Of a stretch of DNA of 9,164 bases, positions 1-5,397 are shown one piece after another. The translations under genes and the position numbers were made by a program. The notes under the pieces were generated by a model. The model did no database searches and had not been told where the DNA came from. It worked only from the letters and a program-made list of their open reading frames with translations. Where the stretch lies: assembly GCA_023666975.1 (NCBI GenBank), contig JAMPAW010000133.1, forward strand, positions 1-9,164, given 5' to 3'. The DNA is from Clostridium sp. (lineage in GTDB: Bacteria; Bacillota_A; Clostridia; Lachnospirales; Lachnospiraceae). Within the stretch, counting starts at the first letter, position 1. The number at the start of each line of letters is the position of its first letter.

Positions 1-430
1 AATTGACAAGGCCTACCATCAAAGAATCCCCCGCATATGCGGTTTTCTTTGCAACTTTACGCACTCTCTTTTTCATCGCTTTGCTATAGGGACTGTATAT
101 CATCTTGTTTGCAATTTTATCCCTGTACACGGCACGTATTTTATAATAGTAGGTCTTAAGCTGTTCTCCGCTTTTGTCCACATACATTGTCTTCTTCGTC
201 GTGCCGATTTTCTTATATCCACTCTTTTTCTTTACCGACCGGTAAATCTCATATTTCTGCGCATTCTTCACGGGAATCCATATCATCTCCACCGTCGCCT
301 CGGACGTCGCCACAATGCTTCCCATGGCCGGCTTTTTCAGTTTAACCTGCTTTGCGTTCACCTTTGCCGGACACAGCATGACCGCAAGTAAAAATACAAC
401 TGCACAATACAATAATTTTTTCATTTTCAT
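1..430 (-). CDS. Secreted FN3-like domain protein, probable SGNH/GDSL hydrolase (3' end outside the window)
   Basis: Partial gene; 143 codons are visible and the C-terminus lies beyond position 1. Residues 1-26 form a signal peptide: Lys-rich start, a hydrophobic core (LLYCAVVFLLAVML), and a likely cleavage after VNA. Residues about 30-125 look like a fibronectin type III-like module, with W51, the YEIYRS strand (60-65) and the YYYKIRAVY strand (94-102), a pattern common in clostridial surface proteins. The last visible residues, AYAGDSLMVGL (131-141), match block I of GDSL/SGNH hydrolases (G-D-S-x-x-x-G), with S136 as candidate nucleophile. The enzyme is therefore probably a secreted esterase or acyltransferase whose catalytic domain is mostly out of view. 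This fits the MBOAT and DHHW acylation genes upstream. AGGAGG lies only 3 nt from the ATG at 430 but 9 nt from the in-frame ATG at 424, so translation may begin at 424. The gap after the G5 lipoprotein gene is 35 nt. The secreted FN3-like call is solid; the hydrolase call rests on one motif. Confidence 0.8.
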   Translation of the reverse strand, partial: MKMKKLLYCAVVFLLAVMLCPAKVNAKQVKLKKPAMGSIVATSEATVEMIWIPVKNAQKYEIYRSVKKKSGYKKIGTTKKTMYVDKSGEQLKTYYYKIRAVYRDKIANKMIYSPYSKAMKKRVRKVAKKTAYAGDSLMVGLVN

Positions 431-433
431 ATG

Positions 434-439
434 CCTCCT
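434..439 (-). promoter_or_regulatory. Ribosome binding site AGGAGG with two possible starts
   Basis: A perfect AGGAGG sits 3 nt before the ATG at 430-428 and 9 nt before the in-frame ATG at 424-422. The usual 5-9 nt spacing favours the second ATG, giving a protein two residues shorter. Confidence 0.75.
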
Positions 440-465
440 ACATTGTCAGCAGGAAAGTCATCTTC

Positions 466-1395
466 TTAGTAGTCTTCGTACTCCACTGTTCCGTCAGACC
501 ATGTAATAATGTAATAGCCATGTCCTGACCCGTCACAGTCAGGCACTTTTTGACGGGATACAATCTGCCGTCTTTTCTTGGTTCCCTTGGTCATCACACA
601 GTCGGTCGGCTCCTTAATTACTTTTTCACTAATCGGCTTCCTGCTCTCTTCTTTTCCATCTACATAGGTTACCTGATAGGTCACCTCTTTCTCTCCCGGA
701 ACACCCGGTGTTTTCTCAACCGATTCATCGGAATACATACCATCCGAATATTCAATCTGCGTTTCAAAGGCAATGGGTTCCCTCTCCGTAATTTCCTTTA
801 CCGAAACCCGCTCAACCACAACCCGGCTTCCCTCACTAAGCATAGCTGTACGGGAAGGGCTTATCCTGTCCTTTTTATCTACTGCAATGTGCTGCTCTGC
901 CAGCAGCGACTCCACGTCGACAGCCGTTGTCAGGCATTCTCTTGTCTCTCCATCTACGAAAACCGTAACTGCCAGACGACGCACAACGGAAATGTCCATT
1001 CCGTCCGTCAGGCTTCCCTCCGGACTGTGATTGAGGTAATCATGCCCGGCAAGCGTTATCTTTGCCTGGTCCAAAGCATCCTGCACAGTCCCCCCTGTCA
1101 GTTCCAGTTCATTTATCTGCTCTCCGTCTCTCACCGTAACCGTCACATGCCGTACAACATTTATCTCCGTACCAGATTTTGTTATTTTTTTTGACATTTC
1201 CGGCGTGACAACATCTTTATCATAAACGGGTACCTCTGCCCTGTTCAGGACCTCCTCCACAGTTGTTCCTTTCCTTATCTCCACTCTTGTCTGCGTATGA
1301 CCGTCTGTAATCGTCACCTGCATATCGTTTCTGCCACAGCCTGTCAACAGCATGATCAGCCACAGGCCTGCTAAAAGCCGTATATTATACCGCAT
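466..1395 (-). CDS. Lipoprotein with three DUF348 repeats and a G5 domain
   Basis: A 309-aa predicted lipoprotein. Residues 1-20 form a lipoprotein signal with the lipobox LTGC, so C20 would be lipidated and the protein anchored on the outer face of the membrane. Three DUF348-type repeats follow at about 25-66, 83-125 and 140-182; each has a V-x-V-x-x-DG-type strand, then a 'TVE/DVESLL' helix. A G5 domain covers about 196-272 (EREPIAFET, PGVPGEKEVTYQVTYVDGKE). This DUF348-plus-G5 order is known from YabE- and Rpf-like cell-wall hydrolases, but no catalytic 3D/RlpA or lysozyme-like domain follows. Instead there is a short tail rich in Gly, Tyr and acidic residues (DGSGHGYYIITWSDGT). C266 and C287 could form a disulfide. 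The frame stays open upstream to an ATG at 1509, but the lipobox and the GAGGAG site support the start at 1395; the longer form would overlap the previous gene. Likely role, inferred: wall or glycan binding partner of the acylation enzymes encoded alongside. Confidence 0.88.
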   Translation of the reverse strand: MRYNIRLLAGLWLIMLLTGCGRNDMQVTITDGHTQTRVEIRKGTTVEEVLNRAEVPVYDKDVVTPEMSKKITKSGTEINVVRHVTVTVRDGEQINELELTGGTVQDALDQAKITLAGHDYLNHSPEGSLTDGMDISVVRRLAVTVFVDGETRECLTTAVDVESLLAEQHIAVDKKDRISPSRTAMLSEGSRVVVERVSVKEITEREPIAFETQIEYSDGMYSDESVEKTPGVPGEKEVTYQVTYVDGKEESRKPISEKVIKEPTDCVMTKGTKKRRQIVSRQKVPDCDGSGHGYYIITWSDGTVEYEDY

Positions 1396-1398
1396 ATT

Positions 1399-1404
1399 CT
1401 CCTC
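1399..1404 (-). promoter_or_regulatory. Ribosome binding site that sets the lipoprotein start
   Basis: GAGGAG ends 3 nt before the ATG at 1395-1393 (AGAGG to ATG is 5 nt). It selects the start that places a signal peptide at the N-terminus rather than the upstream in-frame ATG at 1509, which would add a charged 38-residue leader before the lipoprotein signal. Confidence 0.7.
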
Positions 1405-1443
1405 TTTGCGCCTCCATTTTCTCGTCATCTGTATCTCAGCGAA

Positions 1444-1470
1444 AGCAGCCTGAACAACATCACGGCTGCT
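1444..1470 (-). other. Small hairpin spanning the DHHW gene stop codon
   Basis: AGCAGCC and GGCTGCT form a perfect 7-bp inverted repeat with a 13-nt loop that contains the TGA stop of the DHHW gene (1462-1460). No U-tract follows, so it is not a standard terminator. It could act as an intercistronic processing or stability element within the 64-nt gap before the lipoprotein gene, or be coincidental. Confidence 0.35.
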
Positions 1471-2896
1471 CCAATGCAATCTCCTTCTCACCGATAGACT
1501 GTATTCCACTGCTGTCCCCGATAAGAATTTGTATGCTTACCGAATTGTCACGGACAAGCCCAGTGCTTTGCAGTTCATCTTTTTGTAAATACAATATATA
1601 TCCATAATCTGAATCATCTGTTACGGTAGTGAATGCCTCGTAAGTCTTCGATATCTCCCCGTTCACCAAACGGACATATATCTTTGCATTCGTTTCCAAG
1701 TTCTCACCCTCCACCTTTCCAGACACCATCCAGTAATGGGCATCGTCCAACAGTTCCTCCATATCCATACAGGCTTCTAAGGTGCCATCGCTTTCCTTTA
1801 TCTCCTCTGGCATCAATTCCGGACCCTGCATAATCGGCGGTGTCAGCATATACTCGTCCAAATTGCGCTCCACCTTTTCTGCAATCACAAGCTCCGGACT
1901 GCATTTTTCCATATATTCGGCAATCCGGTACGGAATGCCCTTGGTAAAGGCGGCAGATTCAAACTGCTCTGCCATAAGTGGAATCAGGGTATTGCCGAAG
2001 GAATCCCTGAACATCAGTAAATTTCCATTCCCATCCGGACATTGCGTCTCCAGCCATGCTGCCTCAACATCTCTGTCCTCCGAACAGTATGACCAGCCAG
2101 CGTCATACTGGTAATGATAATTCCACTCCGGTGCGGCATTAAGCGGATACAGCATTCTATTCAGATCACCGTATTCCTTTTTCTCCCGCAGTGCCGTTAC
2201 CCCTTCATAAGTCTCATGCTCTGCCATAAGGAAATCCAAAATTGTATTGTAGGCCAGCACGGCTCCTTTGTTGTTCCAATGGGAATCCCGTTTGAGATAC
2301 AGGGTTTCCCGCTCCCGCCCGAAAGGCTCGTATAAATCTACATAAGCAATGTCCTGCTCTGCCAGCTGCGGCTTTATCAAATCGATATTCCTCACTCTGT
2401 CCACTTTATAGCTTGCGTAATACGGCATATGCTCACCATATAGGGAATTTTTGTTCGGTGCCACAGTAAACAGAAAATCTGCTCCCCGGTCCGTTACATA
2501 TTCCTGTAAGAGCGAGAGATTGTGCACGGTATTAAAAACCTGCCGCTCCGTCATAACATTCTGTCCAAGATAATCATCGATGGTATCCGTATAATAAAGC
2601 CAGCCCTCTGTTCCGACCAGCACGGTGTCCACATTGGAAACCTTAAATATCCTGCTCTGTATGTTGGCATCTGCAGTCACCAATTCCTGACGAAAGGCAA
2701 AATGATCCTCAAAATATGCAGAAAGCCCTTCAAAAAATTCCCTGTTAAACTGCCCGTCCTTTTGCAGCTTCGGAAATTCCGCCAACGTTTTATTCTCCGT
2801 TGTCACCTCTGTTTTATAAACTGCCATTCCCGCAAACGGCAGTATGCAAAACAGCAGGCAGACTACAATATATACAATACTCGCTTTCCTTTTCAT
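1460..2896 (-). CDS. DHHW-family extracytoplasmic O-acyltransferase (AlgJ/AlgX-like)
   Basis: A 478-aa protein with one N-terminal hydrophobic segment (about 5-27, SIVYIVVCLLFCILPFAGM) acting as signal peptide or membrane anchor; the rest is extracytoplasmic. Family signatures are NKTLAEFP (35-42), EDHFAFR (63-69), the Asp/His motif RDSHW (203-207; D204, H206) and the nucleophile block FRDSFGN (296-302; S299). Together these give the Ser-His-Asp arrangement of the SGNH-like domain in alginate O-acetyltransferases AlgJ/AlgX and in Firmicute DHHW proteins. The expected role is to take an acyl (probably acetyl) group delivered by the MBOAT partner and transfer it to an extracellular polysaccharide. 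About 120 C-terminal residues (about 360-478) lie beyond the catalytic core, have a strand-rich look and may bind glycan (inference). GTG at 2905 is also in frame, but it lies inside the GAGGTGGG ribosome binding site, so ATG 2896 is preferred. The gene starts 14 nt after the MBOAT stop, which suggests coupled translation. Confidence 0.93.
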   Translation of the reverse strand: MKRKASIVYIVVCLLFCILPFAGMAVYKTEVTTENKTLAEFPKLQKDGQFNREFFEGLSAYFEDHFAFRQELVTADANIQSRIFKVSNVDTVLVGTEGWLYYTDTIDDYLGQNVMTERQVFNTVHNLSLLQEYVTDRGADFLFTVAPNKNSLYGEHMPYYASYKVDRVRNIDLIKPQLAEQDIAYVDLYEPFGRERETLYLKRDSHWNNKGAVLAYNTILDFLMAEHETYEGVTALREKKEYGDLNRMLYPLNAAPEWNYHYQYDAGWSYCSEDRDVEAAWLETQCPDGNGNLLMFRDSFGNTLIPLMAEQFESAAFTKGIPYRIAEYMEKCSPELVIAEKVERNLDEYMLTPPIMQGPELMPEEIKESDGTLEACMDMEELLDDAHYWMVSGKVEGENLETNAKIYVRLVNGEISKTYEAFTTVTDDSDYGYILYLQKDELQSTGLVRDNSVSIQILIGDSSGIQSIGEKEIALEQP

Positions 2897-2900
2897 CACA

Positions 2901-2908
2901 CCCACCTC
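2901..2908 (-). promoter_or_regulatory. Ribosome binding site of the DHHW gene
   Basis: GAGGTGGG ends 4 nt before the ATG at 2896-2894 and lies in the 14-nt gap after the MBOAT stop codon (2913-2911). It overlaps the alternative GTG codon at 2905, which argues against that start. Confidence 0.75.
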
Positions 2909-2910
2909 GA

Positions 2911-4332
2911 CTAAAATCTAAAATAGATAAACGGATTGTATGTACTTCCGGACAGACGAATCATGCACCAGCCAAGCAGCAATACCGATGCCGCATAGAG
3001 CACGGCCTGAAGCTTTTCCTTCGTTTGGGAAAACTCTGCCGCCTTTAACTTCCGGCGTATCCGTTCTGCAATCTTGTGCACAGGTGCCGCCCCGATTATC
3101 CCCAAAACGGCCATGACAATAAACCATGGGGTCATCTGCTGTAACGCAAAGCTTGTACACTGCGCATTAAAGGTAAATCCGGTAAACATCTGCTTTATCA
3201 TAAACAGTCCATCGCCAAAGCTGTCCGCCCTGAACATGACAAAACCGACACACACCACCAGCAATGTATATATCCTTGCAACAACTTTCGGAAGCTTCTT
3301 CATCACCGGCAGATATGTTTCCAATAACAGAAACATTCCATGCCAAAGTCCCCAGACGACAAAGGTCCAATTAGCACCGTGCCAAAGACCGGTAAAGAAA
3401 AAGACAATCAGCCGGTTAAGACAGGTTCTTGCCATTCCTTTGCGGTTGCCCCCTAACGGTATATAAAGGTATTCCTTGAACCATGTCGACAGGGAAATGT
3501 GCCATCTTCTCCAAAATTCCTGAATACTGTCGGCTCCATAGGGATACTGAAAATTTTCCTTAAAATGAAAGCCAAACATCCTGCCTAATCCGATCGCCAT
3601 ATCACTGTAGCCACTAAAATCATAATAAATCTGCAAAAGATAAGCAACAGCACCAATCCATGCCACAACGATATTCACCTTGGCAGCCGGGGCATTAAAC
3701 ACCTGATCTGCCGCCAGTCCCATTGTATTGGCAATCAGCACTTTCTTACCCAAACCGCAGATGAAACGCCTTAGTCCCTTCGCCACCTCCACTGCGTCCA
3801 TGGAACGGTTTCCGATAGCCTCGTTGATATCCCGATATTTGACAATCGGTCCTGCAATAAGCTGCGGAAAAAAAGAAATATAGAGAAGAATCTTCCAAAA
3901 ACTTTTCTGCACCTCGACCTTTCCCTGGTAAACGTCAATAACATACGACAATGCCTGAAAAGTAAAGAAGGATATGCCGATTGGAAGCGTGATTCCGGTT
4001 TTGGACAATTTGAGCCCTAACAGAGAATTACAGGTTTCCACAAAAAAATCCGCATACTTAAATACGGCGAGAATACCCAAATTCAAAACCACTCCGGCAA
4101 CAAGAAAGATTTTCTTTTTGGAAGGATTCCCCGCAATCCCCCTTGCTGTCAGATAGTTAAAAAACGCACTGATAATCATTAAAAAGACATATACCGGCTC
4201 ACCGTAAGCATAAAACAGCAGGCTCGCCGCAATAAGCAATGCATTCTTTAGCCGGATTGACGGCAGAACGCAATATAAGCCGAATACAATCGGCAAAAAA
4301 ACACATACAAATTCCAGTGAACTAAAAATCAT
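2911..4332 (-). CDS. MBOAT membrane-bound O-acyltransferase (AlgI-like)
   Basis: A 473-aa polytopic membrane protein with about ten or more hydrophobic segments, the usual length for bacterial AlgI-type MBOAT proteins. The N-terminus (MIFSSLEFVCVFLP) is typical of the family. Conserved blocks include LPIGISFFTFQALSYVIDVY (116-135), SFFPQLIAGPIVKY (153-166), YYDFSGYSDMAIGLGRMFG (236-254), FWRRWHISLSTWFKEYLYIP (273-292), GLWHGANWTF (315-324) and GLWHG (328-332). H318 in WHGANW corresponds to the invariant catalytic His of the family; H331 is a second conserved His. The protein is expected to accept acyl groups on the cytoplasmic side and pass them across the membrane to the DHHW protein encoded 14 nt downstream. 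The specific acyl donor and glycan cannot be read from sequence. A weak AGGTGAGG site lies about 10 nt before the ATG. The 65-nt gap from the transglutaminase-like gene contains no terminator, so both are probably in one transcript. Confidence 0.96.
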   Translation of the reverse strand: MIFSSLEFVCVFLPIVFGLYCVLPSIRLKNALLIAASLLFYAYGEPVYVFLMIISAFFNYLTARGIAGNPSKKKIFLVAGVVLNLGILAVFKYADFFVETCNSLLGLKLSKTGITLPIGISFFTFQALSYVIDVYQGKVEVQKSFWKILLYISFFPQLIAGPIVKYRDINEAIGNRSMDAVEVAKGLRRFICGLGKKVLIANTMGLAADQVFNAPAAKVNIVVAWIGAVAYLLQIYYDFSGYSDMAIGLGRMFGFHFKENFQYPYGADSIQEFWRRWHISLSTWFKEYLYIPLGGNRKGMARTCLNRLIVFFFTGLWHGANWTFVVWGLWHGMFLLLETYLPVMKKLPKVVARIYTLLVVCVGFVMFRADSFGDGLFMIKQMFTGFTFNAQCTSFALQQMTPWFIVMAVLGIIGAAPVHKIAERIRRKLKAAEFSQTKEKLQAVLYAASVLLLGWCMIRLSGSTYNPFIYFRF

Positions 4333-4397
4333 TTTTAATCCGCCTCACCTTTCCAAAAGCTATTTTTCTAAAAAATGCCTGTAACCGCATAGTTTAT

Positions 4398-5252
4398 TTA
4401 TATCTTTTTCTTTTCTATAAGGTGAAGATTTGCCTTTTTGTATGTTGATTTATAATATTTCTGATACCCCTTTGTCTCTGCAAACAGCGTATCGTAAACA
4501 TAACCGTCAATCTCTACCCATGCATGACCGGTATCGTCACACACATACACCTCTTTGTATCCGCACTCGCGGGCCATAAAGGCAAGGGCACAGGATTCCG
4601 AAAAACAGCAGCCGTCTCCCGACTTAAATATATCATTGGCATAATCCAATTCCCACCCCTTTTGCGTCTTAATCTGCGCAAAGATGCGGTGGCGTTTATA
4701 TGGGTGCTTCAGCACCCAGTCAAAAACCTTCTTGAGTTTCTGCTCCTTTGTATCGGTTGCTTTCGTAATCTTATTCACCGTTTTCCTTGCCGTGATCATA
4801 ACGGCTATTTTCTTTTTGTTATATTTGGACTTCTGTGCCTTGCCGCTCTTGCCAATCTTAATGCCGTCCACCTTGCCGCTCTTTTTCTGAACTCCAGTAC
4901 TCCGGTCAAAATAGTAATAACTGCCCTTCTTCTCCAGCCAGCCCTTTACCATAGCGCCGTTGGAGCCAAAGTAATAAGTTTTCCCTTTGATTTCGACGAA
5001 TTTGCTCTTGGCTCTTTTCCCGTTTGCATATTCATAATATTTCTTTCCGTTATGCACCGTCAGCTTTCCCTGATTGTCCGGCTCCTGTACAGGTGCCTCT
5101 GCCTCTGTGGAATTGTCCACTGGTAATTCTGCCGCCACTGCTGTTGCCGCCGTCAGAAACATTCCCGCACAAAGCGTGCACATATACAATCCTTTCTTTA
5201 CCTTTCTATACAATGAATGACTTGGTCTGCCCTTATGTTCCCGAACACACAT
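4398..5252 (-). CDS. Secreted transglutaminase-like protein with cell-wall-binding repeats
   Basis: A 284-aa exported protein. The N-terminus has an unusually long basic region (about 21 residues) before the hydrophobic core (LYMCTLCAGMFLTAATAVAA); cleavage is likely near A40/A41. An acidic linker (43-60) follows. Residues about 63-140 hold choline/cell-wall-binding-type repeats rich in Tyr, Gly and Lys (KKYYEYANGK, GKTYYFGSNGAMVKGW, GSYYYFDRSTG). The C-terminal part (about 150-275) is a transglutaminase-like fold of the papain-type superfamily. The GDGCCFSE block supplies Cys (C216 aligns best by its distance to the following CGY; C215 is adjacent), GHAWVEIDG supplies H243, and YVYDTLFA supplies D254. 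All three catalytic positions are present, so an active hydrolase or amide-transfer enzyme at the wall is plausible. It is the first gene of the five-gene unit, behind its own promoter (5311-5339) with a roughly 50-nt leader and a GGGAGG site 10 nt before the ATG. Substrate unknown. Confidence 0.9.
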   Translation of the reverse strand: MCVREHKGRPSHSLYRKVKKGLYMCTLCAGMFLTAATAVAAELPVDNSTEAEAPVQEPDNQGKLTVHNGKKYYEYANGKRAKSKFVEIKGKTYYFGSNGAMVKGWLEKKGSYYYFDRSTGVQKKSGKVDGIKIGKSGKAQKSKYNKKKIAVMITARKTVNKITKATDTKEQKLKKVFDWVLKHPYKRHRIFAQIKTQKGWELDYANDIFKSGDGCCFSESCALAFMARECGYKEVYVCDDTGHAWVEIDGYVYDTLFAETKGYQKYYKSTYKKANLHLIEKKKI

Positions 5253-5310
5253 AATCTCAATTCCTCCCTGCTTTCTTAAGTATTCAGATGATTATGAATA
5301 AATCTTTAAT

Positions 5311-5339
5311 AGGATAAGACTTTTGAATCCAAAAGTCAA
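5311..5339 (-). promoter_or_regulatory. Sigma-A-type promoter of the surface-modification operon
   Basis: On the minus strand, -35 TTGACT (5339-5334) and -10 TATCCT (5316-5311) are separated by exactly 17 nt. The transcription start would fall near 5304, about 50 nt before the ATG at 5252. This promoter would drive the transglutaminase-like, MBOAT, DHHW, G5 lipoprotein and FN3-SGNH genes, since the gaps between those genes (65, 14, 64 and 35 nt) show no strong terminator. Confidence 0.65.
5318..5337. promoter_or_regulatory. Perfect palindrome inside the promoter spacer, candidate operator
   Basis: GACTTTTG-AATC-CAAAAGTC is a perfect 8+4+8 inverted repeat. It overlaps four bases of the -35 box and covers nearly all of the spacer, ending two bases before the -10. 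A bound dimer would block or reshape RNA polymerase access. No U-tract follows on either strand, so it makes a poor terminator. The regulator is not identifiable from this window. Confidence 0.5.
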
Positions 5340-5397
5340 CTATTTCAGCCACAACTTTTCACCGTTTTAAGATAAATTAAGATTTGCCTTACCACCA

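Noticed and set aside
550..1194. Open frame of 214 codons on the plus strand
   Set aside because: It lies fully antisense to the DUF348/G5 lipoprotein gene, has no ribosome binding site, and its translation is Cys/Arg/Phe-rich with no recognisable domain.
1396..1509. Longer N-terminus for the lipoprotein gene (ATG at 1509)
   Set aside because: It would overlap the DHHW gene by 50 nt and bury the lipobox signal 38 residues inside; the ribosome binding site at 1399-1404 supports ATG 1395.
2897..2905. GTG start for the DHHW gene at 2905
   Set aside because: The codon is part of the GAGGTGGG ribosome binding site serving the ATG at 2896.
5318..5337. Palindrome as the clpB intrinsic terminator
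   Set aside because: The stem is AT-rich, there is no U-tract on either side, and it coincides exactly with the spacer of a good promoter, so an operator role fits better.
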